A stretch of DNA of 64,000 nt from Caballeronia sp. SEWSISQ10-4 2 (GCF_030464885.1 NZ_JALPRJ010000030.1:41413-105412), one strand, 5' to 3'; counted from the stretch's first letter, positions 34,893-43,098 are shown. Made by a program: numbers and translations. The notes: generated by a model from the letters alone, not told the origin.

Positions 34893-35426
34893 TTACTTCT
34901 TCTTCGTTTCTTTGAGGATGACGACTTCGCCGAAGTAGCGCACGCCCTTGCCCTTGTAGGGCTCCGGCGGACGGTAACCGCGAACTTCCGCAGCGACCTG
35001 GCCAACTTTCTGCTTGTCGATCCCCTTGATCACGATTTCGGTTTGCGTCGGGGTTTCAACCTTGATGCCTTCCGGCATCGCGTGCACCACGGGGTGCGAG
35101 AAACCCAGCGACAGATTCAGCTTGTCGCCCTGCGCCTGCGCGCGATAACCAACGCCAACCAGCGTCAGCTTGCGCTCGAAACCCTTCGTAACGCCATTCA
35201 CCATGTTCGCCACCAAGGCGCGCATCGTGCCCGACATCGCATTCGCTTCACGGCTTTCATCAGCCGGCGCGAAGTTGAGCGTGCCGTTGTCGTTTGCTAC
35301 CGTAACAAGCGGGTTGGCCGCTTGCGTAATCGTACCCAGCGGGCCCTTGACGGTGATTACTTCGCCGCTAAAGGCCACTTCCGCGCCTTGCGGCAGCGTA
35401 ATCGGGCTTTTACCTACTCGAGACAT
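34893..35426 (-). CDS. rplF: 50S ribosomal protein L6
   Basis: A 177-aa protein at the factor-binding site, with two similar domains. It starts MSRVGKSPITLPQGAEV; the C-terminal signature GQVAAEVRGYRPPEPYKGKG is intact, ending in a Lys-rich tail. Confidence 0.97.
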   Translation of the reverse strand: MSRVGKSPITLPQGAEVAFSGEVITVKGPLGTITQAANPLVTVANDNGTLNFAPADESREANAMSGTMRALVANMVNGVTKGFERKLTLVGVGYRAQAQGDKLNLSLGFSHPVVHAMPEGIKVETPTQTEIVIKGIDKQKVGQVAAEVRGYRPPEPYKGKGVRYFGEVVILKETKKK

Positions 35427-35445
35427 GTTTCTTCTCCTTTTCGGC

Positions 35446-35841
35446 TTAAGCGACGTAGCAGAGGACTTCGCCGCCGACGCCAGTCTGGCGCGCCTTGCGG
35501 TCGGTCATCACACCCTGGGGCGTCGACACGATTGCAACGCCAAGACCGTTCATGACAACCGGAATGTCGTTACGACCGCGATACACACGCAGACCAGGCT
35601 TCGAAACGCGTTCAATGCGCTCGATAACCGGACGGCCAGCGTAGTACTTCAACGCGATATTCAATTCCGACTTCGCACCTTCAGACTTCACTGCGAAATC
35701 GTCGATATAACCTTCGTCCTTCAAAACCTGCGCAATCGCAACCTTGACTTTCGACGAGGGCATTGTCACCGACACTTTCTCAACCATCTGCGCATTGCGG
35801 ATGCGAGTCAGCATATCGGCGATAGGATCACTCATGCTCAT
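35446..35841 (-). CDS. rpsH: 30S ribosomal protein S8
   Basis: A 131-aa central 16S binder and the repressor of the spc operon in E. coli. It starts MSMSDPIADMLTRIRNAQ; the C-terminal signature GVAIVSTPQGVMTDRKAR is present. Confidence 0.97.
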   Translation of the reverse strand: MSMSDPIADMLTRIRNAQMVEKVSVTMPSSKVKVAIAQVLKDEGYIDDFAVKSEGAKSELNIALKYYAGRPVIERIERVSKPGLRVYRGRNDIPVVMNGLGVAIVSTPQGVMTDRKARQTGVGGEVLCYVA

Positions 35842-35855
35842 TTACGTATCTCCTA

Positions 35856-36161
35856 TTACCAGCTCGCCTTGGTCAGGCCAGGGATTTCGCCGCGGAAAGC
35901 GATTTCACGAATCTTGCTGCGTGCCAATCCGAATTTGCGGAACGTGCCACGCGGACGACCCGTGATCGCGCAGCGGTTACGCTTGCGAGTGGGGTTCGAG
36001 TTGCGGGGCAGTTGCTGCAGTTCGAGACGAGCGGCGTAACGCTCTTCGTCCGACTTGCTCGCGTCATCGATGACCGCCTTCAGCGCAGTACGCTTGGGAG
36101 CGTACTTTGCAGCCAGGCGAGCACGCTTCTTTTCACGTTCGATCAGTGCCAGTTTAGCCAC
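35856..36161 (-). CDS. rpsN: 30S ribosomal protein S14
   Basis: A 101-aa protein of the zinc-free (C-) type: no CxxC pair; CAITGRPRGTFRKFGLAR is the family signature. The start is GTG at 36161 with GAGG upstream; the family sequence begins (M)AKLALIEREKKR. It lies 7 nt after rplE. Confidence 0.96.
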   Translation of the reverse strand: MAKLALIEREKKRARLAAKYAPKRTALKAVIDDASKSDEERYAARLELQQLPRNSNPTRKRNRCAITGRPRGTFRKFGLARSKIREIAFRGEIPGLTKASW

Positions 36162-36168
36162 GGTAACC

Positions 36169-36708
36169 TCAGTTTCTGAACGGGAACTTGAAGCTGGCGA
36201 GCAGTGCCTTCGCTTCATCGTCAGTCTTCGCGGTCGTCGTGATGCTGATGTTCAGCCCACGAAGCGCGTCGATCTTGTCGTAATCGATCTCGGGGAAAAT
36301 GATCTGCTCTTTCACACCGATGTTGTAGTTGCCGCGACCGTCAAACGCACGACCCGATACACCGCGGAAGTCACGAACCCGGGGGAGCGCAACCGTCACG
36401 AAACGATCGAGAAATTCGTACATGGCCTGGCCGCGCAGCGTAACCATCGCGCCGATCGGGTAGCCCTGACGAATCTTGAAGCCAGCGATTGCCTTGCGTG
36501 CCTTCGTGATAACCGGCTTCTGGCCAGCAATCTTCGTCAGGTCGCCAACGGCGTTTTCGATGATCTTCTTGTCGGCGACGGCTTCGCCAAGACCCATGTT
36601 CAGGGTGATCTTGGTGATGCGCGGCACTTCCATGATGGACTTGTAGCCGAACTTCTCAACGAGGCCGGGTACAACCTTCTCTTTATAAAATTCTTGCAGA
36701 CGTGCCAT
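36169..36708 (-). CDS. rplE: 50S ribosomal protein L5
   Basis: A 179-aa 5S rRNA binder forming an intersubunit bridge with S13. Signatures: PRITKITLNMGLGEAVADKK, GQKPVITKARKAIAGFKIR, and DFRGVSGRAFDGRGNY. It lies 13 nt after rplX. Confidence 0.97.
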   Translation of the reverse strand: MARLQEFYKEKVVPGLVEKFGYKSIMEVPRITKITLNMGLGEAVADKKIIENAVGDLTKIAGQKPVITKARKAIAGFKIRQGYPIGAMVTLRGQAMYEFLDRFVTVALPRVRDFRGVSGRAFDGRGNYNIGVKEQIIFPEIDYDKIDALRGLNISITTTAKTDDEAKALLASFKFPFRN

Positions 36709-36721
36709 TTTTTACTCCGCG

Positions 36722-37030
36722 TCAGACGCTAAGCGTGGCACCGGTCGACTTCAAGAAGCGAACCTTCTTGTCGCCTTCGACCTTGATGCCCACACGTGAC
36801 GCCTTGCCATTCGCGTCGACCAATGCGACGTTCGAAATATGCAGCGGCATCGTCTTGGCTTCCACGCCACCCGTCGTACCCTTCATCGGGTTCGGCTTGA
36901 CGTGCTTCTTGACGAGATTAATACCCTCGACCGTCACACGCTCTTCGCCAACGGACAGCACGACGCCGCGCTTGCCTTTGTCTTTGCCAGTGGTGACGAT
37001 AACTTCGTCACCTTTGCGAATCTTGTTCAT
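36722..37030 (-). CDS. rplX: 50S ribosomal protein L24
   Basis: A 102-aa early assembly initiator with an N-terminal KOW motif (KGDEVIVTTGKDKGKRGVV). It lies 9 nt after rplN. Confidence 0.97.
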   Translation of the reverse strand: MNKIRKGDEVIVTTGKDKGKRGVVLSVGEERVTVEGINLVKKHVKPNPMKGTTGGVEAKTMPLHISNVALVDANGKASRVGIKVEGDKKVRFLKSTGATLSV

Positions 37031-37039
37031 CGCGACTCC

Positions 37040-37408
37040 TTACAGCACTTCCGGCGCAAGCGAAACGATCTTCATAAATCGTTCACTACGCAATTCACGC
37101 GTAACCGGTCCGAAAATACGCGTACCGATAGGCTCGAGCTTGGCATTCAAAAGTACGGCGGCATTACCGTCGAACTTGATCAGCGAGCCGTCCTGGCGGC
37201 GCACGCCCTTGGCCGTACGAACGACCACGGCGTTGTAGATTTCGCCCTTCTTCACGCGTCCGCGCGGCGTTGCTTCCTTGACGGTCACCTTGATGATGTC
37301 GCCAATGCTAGCGTAACGACGCTTCGAGCCGCCGAGCACCTTGATGCACATCACTTCACGTGCACCCGTGTTGTCGGCAACTTCAAGCCGAGTTTCGGTC
37401 TGAATCAT
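37040..37408 (-). CDS. rplN: 50S ribosomal protein L14
   Basis: 122 aa: MIQTETRLEVADNTGAREVM and GDIIKVTVKEATPRGRVKKG are family signatures. It is the first gene of the spc group; the 288-nt gap upstream carries a strong promoter inside a palindrome. Confidence 0.97.
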   Translation of the reverse strand: MIQTETRLEVADNTGAREVMCIKVLGGSKRRYASIGDIIKVTVKEATPRGRVKKGEIYNAVVVRTAKGVRRQDGSLIKFDGNAAVLLNAKLEPIGTRIFGPVTRELRSERFMKIVSLAPEVL

Positions 37409-37620
37409 GGTTTATCTTTCCCAACTTAATCCAGTTACGCCACCATGGCGCACCCGGTCAGTCTTGGTCCCGTCAGCCTGGTGGCTGCTTGGGTTAGAAC
37501 AGGCAGCGAGGGCAGACGAAACCCGCCATCGCAATCCGGTGAATCTGTCAGTACAAGCTTGGCGCCTGCACCGGCTTCCCCCACCAACTTCGCCCGCGAT
37601 GGGGCTCCCACAAAGAGGGA

Positions 37621-37651
37621 AGACCGAAATTATAACGCATAATTTCGGTCT
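37621..37651. repeat. Perfect 13-bp inverted repeat upstream of rplN
   Basis: AGACCGAAATTAT (37621-37633), loop AACGC, ATAATTTCGGTCT (37639-37651). It overlaps the spacer and -10 of the rplN promoter. It could be an operator or the hairpin of a read-through transcript. Apart from this and the promoter, the 37409-37696 gap shows no gene. Confidence 0.85.
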
Positions 37652-37656
37652 GGCAA
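37629..37656 (-). promoter_or_regulatory. Probable spc promoter before rplN
   Basis: On the - strand: TTGCCA (-35, 37651-37656), a 16-nt spacer, TATAAT (-10, 37629-37634). Five of six and six of six consensus bases. Transcription would start near 37622, leaving a ~210-nt leader before rplN. Confidence 0.75.
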
Positions 37657-37696
37657 GCGAAAGTTACTGCGATACTTCTTTTACCGCTTTTGACGC

Positions 37697-37969
37697 TTAG
37701 ATGACGCGCGCCGACTCGAGCAACTTCGACACAACCCAGGCTTTCGTCTTAGAAATCGGACGGGTTTCCTGGATCTCGACGAGATCGCCTTCGTTGTACG
37801 TGTTCGCGTCGTCGTGAGCGTGATACTTCTTCGACCGTACGACGTACTTGCCGTAGATCGGGTGCTTTACGCGATGCTCGACCAGCACGGTGACCGTCTT
37901 TTCCATCTTGTTGCTGACGACCTTGCCGACCAGCGTCCGCTTGAGCGAGGTTTTTACGCTATCGTTCAT
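37697..37969 (-). CDS. rpsQ: 30S ribosomal protein S17
   Basis: A 90-aa OB-fold protein: RTLVGKVVSNKMEKTVTVLV, HPIYGKYVVRSKKYHAHDD, and GDLVEIQETRPISKTKAW. It is the last gene of the S10 group; its start overlaps the rpmC stop by 4 nt. Confidence 0.97.
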   Translation of the reverse strand: MNDSVKTSLKRTLVGKVVSNKMEKTVTVLVEHRVKHPIYGKYVVRSKKYHAHDDANTYNEGDLVEIQETRPISKTKAWVVSKLLESARVI

Positions 37970-38160
37970 TTCTGGTTCGCCTTCTCAGTCAGGACGGTCC
38001 GCACACGAGCGATGTCGCGACGAACCTTCTTCAATTGACTGTTGTTGGTCAATTGCTGGGTCGCGAGTTGCATGCGCAGGCCGAATTGCGCCTTCAGCAG
38101 GTCCGTCAGCTCTTGATTGAGAGCGGCCTGGTCTTTCTGGTGAAGTTCGGAAGCCTTCAT
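37966..38160 (-). CDS. rpmC: 50S ribosomal protein L29
   Basis: A 64-aa two-helix protein at the tunnel exit: MKASELHQKDQAALNQELTD and QLATQQLTNNSQLKKVRRDI. The second Met (38160) is preferred over 38163. Confidence 0.96.
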   Translation of the reverse strand: MKASELHQKDQAALNQELTDLLKAQFGLRMQLATQQLTNNSQLKKVRRDIARVRTVLTEKANQK

Positions 38161-38169
38161 CATTGCTCC

Positions 38170-38586
38170 TTAGGCGCCGAGCTGGCGTGAAACGAAGTAC
38201 GTCTTCAGCGGCAGCTTAGCTGCAGCCAGACGGAACGCTTCACGTGCCAACTCTTCAGTAACACCGTCCATTTCATACAACATCTTGCCCGGTTGAATCT
38301 CTGCGACGTAGTACTCAGGGTTACCTTTACCGTTACCCATCCGTACTTCAGCCGGCTTTTGCGAGATCGGCTTGTCCGGGAAAATGCGGATCCAGATACG
38401 GCCGCCACGTTTAATGTGACGCGTCATTGCACGACGCGCCGCTTCGATTTGGCGCGCGGTCAAACGGCCGCGACCGATAGCCTTCAGGCCATATTCACCG
38501 AACGACACTGCGTTGCCGCGCGTCGCCTTGCCGGTGTTACGACCCTTTTGCTCTTTGCGATACTTTCTGCGTTTCGGTTGCAGCAT
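38170..38586 (-). CDS. rplP: 50S ribosomal protein L16
   Basis: 138 aa at the peptidyl-transferase/5S region: MLQPKRRKYRKEQKGRNTG, RGGRIWIRIFPDKPISQKP, and the MGNGKGNPEYYVAEIQPGK loop. It lies 2 nt after rpsC. Confidence 0.97.
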   Translation of the reverse strand: MLQPKRRKYRKEQKGRNTGKATRGNAVSFGEYGLKAIGRGRLTARQIEAARRAMTRHIKRGGRIWIRIFPDKPISQKPAEVRMGNGKGNPEYYVAEIQPGKMLYEMDGVTEELAREAFRLAAAKLPLKTYFVSRQLGA

Positions 38587-38588
38587 CG

Positions 38589-39401
38589 TTATTCTCCAGT
38601 CTTCCCGTCGCCGCCGGCACCGCCAGCACGACGGGGAGCGCCACGGCGCGCACCTGCGTTTGCCGGGCCACCACCTTCACCGTCACGACGCGGACGGCGA
38701 TCGCCACCCGGACGTGCGTTGCGGCGCGGACGCTTGTCTTCGGCTACTTCTTCGACCACCGGTGCATCGTTGCGGCCCAGCGTGTCGCCCTTGTAGACCC
38801 ACACCTTGACGCCGATGATGCCGTAGGTCGTCTTCGCTTCCGAGGTTGCGTAGTCGATATCAGCACGCAGCGTGTGAAGCGGAACGCGACCTTCGCGATA
38901 CCACTCCGTACGAGCGATTTCGATACCGTTGAGACGGCCTGCGCTCATGATCTTGATGCCTTGAGCACCCAGACGCATGGCGTTTTGCATCGCACGCTTC
39001 ATCGCGCGGCGGAACATGATCCGACGCTCGAGCTGTTGCGTGATCGAATCAGCGATCAACTGTGCATCGGTTTCCGGCTTACGGATTTCTTCGATGTTGA
39101 CGTGGACCGGAACGCCCATGCGGCGTTGCAGTTCCGACTTCAACAGTTCGATATCCTCACCCTTCTTGCCGATCACAACGCCCGGACGCGAGCTGTAAAT
39201 CGTGATACGTGCGTTCTTTGCCGGACGCTCGATGACCACCCGACCGACCGAAGCGTTCTTCAGCTTCTTCTTCAGGTACTCACGAACACCGATGTCTTCC
39301 TGCAGCATCGACGCGAAATTGGTGTTGTTCGCGTACCAACGCGACGCCCAATTTCGGCTGACAGCCAGACGGAAGCCTGTCGGATGAATTTTTTGTCCCA
39401 T
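38589..39401 (-). CDS. rpsC: 30S ribosomal protein S3
   Basis: A 270-aa mRNA-entry protein with an N-terminal KH domain (PGVVIGKKGEDIELLKSELQ). The core ends near residue 225; beyond it is a Gly/Arg/Pro-rich basic tail of about 40 residues (RPRRNARPGGDRRPRRDGEG), longer than in E. coli but usual in Burkholderiales. Confidence 0.97.
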   Translation of the reverse strand: MGQKIHPTGFRLAVSRNWASRWYANNTNFASMLQEDIGVREYLKKKLKNASVGRVVIERPAKNARITIYSSRPGVVIGKKGEDIELLKSELQRRMGVPVHVNIEEIRKPETDAQLIADSITQQLERRIMFRRAMKRAMQNAMRLGAQGIKIMSAGRLNGIEIARTEWYREGRVPLHTLRADIDYATSEAKTTYGIIGVKVWVYKGDTLGRNDAPVVEEVAEDKRPRRNARPGGDRRPRRDGEGGGPANAGARRGAPRRAGGAGGDGKTGE

Positions 39402-39412
39402 CGTATGGCTCC

Positions 39413-39742
39413 TTAATTCCCGACCGTCACAGTGATGTGACAGGATTGCTTCTCGATGCGGTTACCACGGCCTTTTGCGCGCGCGGTGAAACGCTTCAGT
39501 GAAGCGGCCTTGTCGACCATGATGCTCGTTACTTTGAGCTCGTCGATGTCGGCGCCTTCGTTGTGTTCCGCATTCGCGATCGCCGACAGCACGACCTTCT
39601 TGACAATACCCGCCGCCTTCTTCGGCGAGAACGTAAGAACGTTCAGCGCCTTGTCGACCGGCAAACCACGGATCTGGTCAGCCACAAGACGCGTTTTCTG
39701 CGCCGAGATGCGGGCACCGCGATGAATAGCTTTTACTTCCAT
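39413..39742 (-). CDS. rplV: 50S ribosomal protein L22
   Basis: A 109-aa exit-tunnel protein with SAQKTRLVADQIRGLPVDKA and the tunnel loop RFTARAKGRGNRIEKQSCHI. The macrolide-loop sequence looks wild type. Confidence 0.97.
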   Translation of the reverse strand: MEVKAIHRGARISAQKTRLVADQIRGLPVDKALNVLTFSPKKAAGIVKKVVLSAIANAEHNEGADIDELKVTSIMVDKAASLKRFTARAKGRGNRIEKQSCHITVTVGN

Positions 39743-39754
39743 CTTGATAGCCCC

Positions 39755-40030
39755 TTATTTCTTGGCCTTCTTGTCGGCTGCATGACCCTTGAACGTACGG
39801 GTCAATGCGAACTCGCCAAGTTTGTGGCCGACCATGTTTTCCGAAACATAAACCGGGACGTGTTGACGGCCGTTATGTACGGCGATCGTCAGACCGATAA
39901 AGTCCGGGAGGATCGTCGAACGACGCGACCAGGTCTTGATCGGTTTCTTGTCACGCGCAGCTGCGGCAGCCTCAACCTTCTTCAGCAAATGAGCGTCGCA
40001 GAACGGACCTTTTTTAACAGAACGTGCCAT
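39755..40030 (-). CDS. rpsS: 30S ribosomal protein S19
   Basis: 91 aa: MARSVKKGPFCDAHLLKKVE, then KTWSRRSTILPDFIGLTIAV and HNGRQHVPVYVSENMVGHKL. Located between rplB and rplV as usual. Confidence 0.97.
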   Translation of the reverse strand: MARSVKKGPFCDAHLLKKVEAAAAARDKKPIKTWSRRSTILPDFIGLTIAVHNGRQHVPVYVSENMVGHKLGEFALTRTFKGHAADKKAKK

Positions 40031-40040
40031 TGCTTACTCC

Positions 40041-40868
40041 TTAGCGCTTGTGACGGCGCTGAACGATCATCGTCGTCGTGCGCTTGTTGCTGCGGGTGCG
40101 ATAACCCTTGGCCGGGGTTCCCCACGGGCTGACCGGATCGCGACCTGCTGCCGTCTTACCTTCACCACCACCGTGCGGGTGATCGACCGGGTTCATTGCA
40201 ACGCCACGCACCGTCGGGCGGATACCGCGCCAGCGGTTAGCACCGGCCTTACCGATTTGACGGAGGCTATGCTCTTCGTTGCCAACTTCACCAATCGTCG
40301 CGCGGCACTCAACGTGCACACGGCGAATTTCACCCGAACGCAGGCGAACCTGAGCGTACGTGCCTTCGCGAGCCAGCAGCATGGCGGACGTACCAGCCGA
40401 ACGCGCCATTTGCGCGCCCTTGCCCGGCAACATCTCGACGCAGTGAATCGTCGTACCGACCGGAATGTTGCGGATCGGCAGGGTGTTACCCGAGCGGATC
40501 GGCGCCTCCGAACCCGACATCAACGACTGACCCACCGTCGCACCCTTCGGAGCGATGATGTACTTGCGCTCGCCGTCTGCGTACAGAACCAGCGCGATGT
40601 TCGCGCTACGGTTCGGATCGTACTCAAGGCGCTCGATCTTTGCCGGAATGCCGTCCTTGTCGCGACGGAAATCGACCATACGGTAGTGTTGCTTGTGACC
40701 GCCACCTTTGTGACGCGTCGTGATGCGACCGGAGTTGTTCCGGCCGGCGGTCACGGACTGTGCGTCGAGCAGCGCTGCGTGCGGCTTGCCCTTGTACAGA
40801 TCCTTATTGACCACCTTGACCATCGCGCGGCGACCCGGCGAAGTCGGCTTAACTTTTACGATTGCCAT
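40041..40868 (-). CDS. rplB: 50S ribosomal protein L2
   Basis: A 275-aa peptidyl-transferase core protein. The signature NPVDHPHGGGEGKT, which holds the essential His near residue 230, is intact. It lies 2 nt after rplW. Confidence 0.97.
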   Translation of the reverse strand: MAIVKVKPTSPGRRAMVKVVNKDLYKGKPHAALLDAQSVTAGRNNSGRITTRHKGGGHKQHYRMVDFRRDKDGIPAKIERLEYDPNRSANIALVLYADGERKYIIAPKGATVGQSLMSGSEAPIRSGNTLPIRNIPVGTTIHCVEMLPGKGAQMARSAGTSAMLLAREGTYAQVRLRSGEIRRVHVECRATIGEVGNEEHSLRQIGKAGANRWRGIRPTVRGVAMNPVDHPHGGGEGKTAAGRDPVSPWGTPAKGYRTRSNKRTTTMIVQRRHKR

Positions 40869-40870
40869 GA

Positions 40871-41185
40871 TTACTTGGCCTCCGCTTCAAAGTTGATTTC
40901 CTGGCCGGGCTTCAGGCAGACATACGCCTTCTTCACGTCTTTGCGCTTGCCCATGAAGCGGCCAAAGCGCTTGGCTTTACCCTTCGTGACCAGCACGTTG
41001 ACGGAATTGACTTCTACCTTGAACAGCAGCTCGACAGCAGCCTTCACTTCCTGCTTCGTGGCATCGGGCGCGACTTCGAACACAACTTGCTCGTTCTTGT
41101 CGGCCACCAGCGTCGCCTTTTCGGAGATCACCGGCGCGAGCAGGACCTGCATCAAACGATGATCGTTCTTGCGAATCTCGCTCAT
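40871..41185 (-). CDS. rplW: 50S ribosomal protein L23
   Basis: A 104-aa protein at the tunnel exit, docking site of trigger factor and SRP. LLAPVISEKATLVADKNEQV and NVLVTKGKAKRFGRFMGKRK match the family. The start overlaps the rplD stop by 4 nt. Confidence 0.97.
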   Translation of the reverse strand: MSEIRKNDHRLMQVLLAPVISEKATLVADKNEQVVFEVAPDATKQEVKAAVELLFKVEVNSVNVLVTKGKAKRFGRFMGKRKDVKKAYVCLKPGQEINFEAEAK

Positions 41186-41802
41186 GACAGCAACTCCTCG
41201 ATCTGGGCGACCGCAGCCTTCGTAATCAGGATCTTCTTGAAGTAGATCAACGAGAGCGGGTCGGCGTAACGCGGCTCGACAACGGCCACGTGGGCCAGAT
41301 TGCGCGACGCGAGGTACAGGTTTTCGTCGACCGTGTCAGTGATGACCAGGACAGACTCGAGACCCATTGCCTTGAATTTTTCGGCTAACAGCTTGGTCTT
41401 CGGCGCTTCGAGCGTGAGCTCGTCGACTACCGAAATACGGCCTTCACGTGCCAACTGCGAGAAGATCGAGCAGAGACCTGCGCGATGCATCTTCTTGTTG
41501 ACCTTGTGCGAAAAGTTTTCTTCCGGCGAATTCGGGAAGATACGGCCACCGCCGCGCCACAACGGGCTCGACGACATACCGGCACGAGCGCGGCCCGTGC
41601 CCTTTTGACGCCACGGCTTCTTGGTCGTGTGCTTGACTTGCTCACGATCCTTCTGCGCGCGGTTACCGCTACGTGCGTTGGCTTGATAGGCCGTGACGAC
41701 CTGATGGATCAGGGCTTCGTTGTAATCGCGACCGAACACAACGTCCGATGCGTTCACACCCGTGCCTTCCTGACCATTGGCGCTCAGGAGCTTAAGTTCC
41801 AT
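41182..41802 (-). CDS. rplD: 50S ribosomal protein L4
   Basis: A 206-aa tunnel protein; in E. coli it also represses the S10 operon. The basic loop RQKGTGRARAGMSSSPLWRG (near 65-85) and VALVIT-like KAMGLESVLVITD are present. It shares one nucleotide with the rplC stop. Confidence 0.97.
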   Translation of the reverse strand: MELKLLSANGQEGTGVNASDVVFGRDYNEALIHQVVTAYQANARSGNRAQKDREQVKHTTKKPWRQKGTGRARAGMSSSPLWRGGGRIFPNSPEENFSHKVNKKMHRAGLCSIFSQLAREGRISVVDELTLEAPKTKLLAEKFKAMGLESVLVITDTVDENLYLASRNLAHVAVVEPRYADPLSLIYFKKILITKAAVAQIEELLS

Positions 41803-42461
41803 TATTTCGCTCCTTTCACAGCGCGTGCCTTGACAGCCGGCGTCACGAAGACCTTGCCGCCCTTAGCGCCAGGAACAGCGCCGCGGACCAACAACAGATG
41901 ACGGTCGGTGTCGATACGAGCGATCACGAGGTTTTGCACCGTAACCGTTTCGTCGCCCATGTGACCGGTCATGCGCTTACCCGGGAAAACACGACCCGGA
42001 TCCTGCGCCATACCGATCGAACCTGGGACGTTGTGCGAACGCGAGTTACCGTGCGATGCGCGACCCGAAGCGAAGTTGTGACGCTTGATGGTACCGGCGT
42101 AGCCCTTACCGATCGACACGCCTTGCACGTCGACTTTCTGGCCTACTTCGAAGATGTCCGTACCGATCACGGTACCGTTCGACAACTCGGCAGCCTTAGC
42201 GGAATCGATCTGGAATTCTTTGAGAACTTCACCAGCTTGTACGCCGGCTTTGGCAAGGTGACCTGCCAGCGGCTTCGTCACGCGCGATGCGCGGCGAGTG
42301 CCGAATGCAACTTGAACGGCGATGTAACCATCCGTTTCTACAGACTTGATCTGCGTCACGCGGTTGTCCGACACGTCCAATACGGTGACGGGAATCGAAT
42401 CCCCTTCAGGCGTAAAGATACGGGTCATGCCAACCTTGCGACCTACGAGTCCAAGGCTCAT
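41802..42461 (-). CDS. rplC: 50S ribosomal protein L3
   Basis: A 219-aa early assembly protein: MSLGLVGRKVGMTRIFTPEG, KGYAGTIKRHNFASGRASHG, and VFPGKRMTGHMGDETVTVQN. The Met at 42461 is used; six extra upstream codons are not family-like. The gene has its own probable promoter 108 nt upstream. Confidence 0.97.
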   Translation of the reverse strand: MSLGLVGRKVGMTRIFTPEGDSIPVTVLDVSDNRVTQIKSVETDGYIAVQVAFGTRRASRVTKPLAGHLAKAGVQAGEVLKEFQIDSAKAAELSNGTVIGTDIFEVGQKVDVQGVSIGKGYAGTIKRHNFASGRASHGNSRSHNVPGSIGMAQDPGRVFPGKRMTGHMGDETVTVQNLVIARIDTDRHLLLVRGAVPGAKGGKVFVTPAVKARAVKGAK

Positions 42462-42555
42462 CGTTTTCTCCATTCCCAACTGCGATTGGTCGGGGCTGAT
42501 TTACAAAATGCCGGCCGATTCATATGAATCGCACCGACTTTTTTGCGCAAATGCG

Positions 42556-42587
42556 CGAAAAGCCTTGGAGTATAACAAGGCTTTTCG
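42556..42587. repeat. Perfect 12-bp inverted repeat in the rpsJ-rplC gap
   Basis: CGAAAAGCCTTG (42556-42567), an 8-nt loop, CAAGGCTTTTCG (42576-42587). The loop contains the -10 element of the rplC promoter. Confidence 0.85.
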
Positions 42588-42597
42588 TTTTTCGCAA
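42569..42597 (-). promoter_or_regulatory. Probable promoter before rplC
   Basis: On the - strand: TTGCGA (-35, 42592-42597), 17-nt spacer, TATACT (-10, 42569-42574). Predicted start near 42562, inside the left arm of the inverted repeat. Confidence 0.65.
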
Positions 42598-42647
42598 GCA
42601 ATCAAAGACTTAGCGTCGCTCCTCGCGAGAGCGGCGCCGGGTGAAAC

Positions 42648-42959
42648 TTACTGCAACTTGATTTCCACGTCGACGCCAGCGGGCAAGTCGAGCTTCATCA
42701 ACGCGTCAACGGTCTTGTCCGTCGGATCGACGATGTCCATCAGGCGTTGGTGGGTGCGGATTTCGAGCTGATCGCGCGACGTCTTGTTGACGTGCGGCGA
42801 ACGCAAAATGTCAAAACGTTGAATACGGGTCGGCAGCGGCACCGGACCACGTACGATTGCGCCAGTCCGCTTAGCCGTATCGACGATTTCAGCTGCCGAT
42901 TGATCGATCAGACGATAGTCGAAAGCCTTCAGGCGAATGCGGATTTTCTGGTTTGCCAT
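42648..42959 (-). CDS. rpsJ: 30S ribosomal protein S10 / NusE
   Basis: 103 aa: MANQKIRIRLKAFDYRLIDQ, VRGPVPLPTRIQRFDILRSP, HVNKTSRDQLEIRTHQRLMD. It works in the ribosome and, as NusE, in NusB/NusG antitermination. It is separated from rplC by 186 nt with an internal promoter, and from tuf by 139 nt with competing hairpins, so S10 can be made independently of the genes below it. Confidence 0.97.
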   Translation of the reverse strand: MANQKIRIRLKAFDYRLIDQSAAEIVDTAKRTGAIVRGPVPLPTRIQRFDILRSPHVNKTSRDQLEIRTHQRLMDIVDPTDKTVDALMKLDLPAGVDVEIKLQ

Positions 42960-42980
42960 GACAATTCCTTGAAAGAGCGA

Positions 42981-42997
42981 GACGGTGTTGCACCGTC
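42981..42997 (-). promoter_or_regulatory. rpsJ leader hairpin
   Basis: GACGGTG/CACCGTC with a 3-nt loop, 22 nt before the rpsJ ATG. In the transcript it is followed by CTCGCTCTTTC. Possible attenuator or repressor-binding stem. Confidence 0.4.
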
Positions 42998-43015
42998 GAT
43001 TTGGTAAAAGAGCAT

Positions 43016-43052
43016 GGAGCCGGACACCAGCAAGGTGCGTGCGCCCGGCTCC
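43016..43052 (-). promoter_or_regulatory. Larger stem in tuf-rpsJ gap with an alternative fold
   Basis: GGAGCCGG/CCGGCTCC (43016-43023 with 43045-43052) encloses a small CACC/GGTG stem. The same bases can instead pair as GTGCCCGG/CCGGGCGCAC, so two folds compete. Confidence 0.4.
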
Positions 43053-43098
43053 GGGCACGACTACGAATTACAGCTTTTTTTGAAGCAAGCTCAGGATT

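Noticed and set aside
35856..36161. Duplicate or zinc-free replacement S14/L36 pair as a zinc-stress system
   Set aside because: S14 is the zinc-free form, but this is the normal single copy in this lineage, and L36 here is the zinc form; no second copy is in the window.
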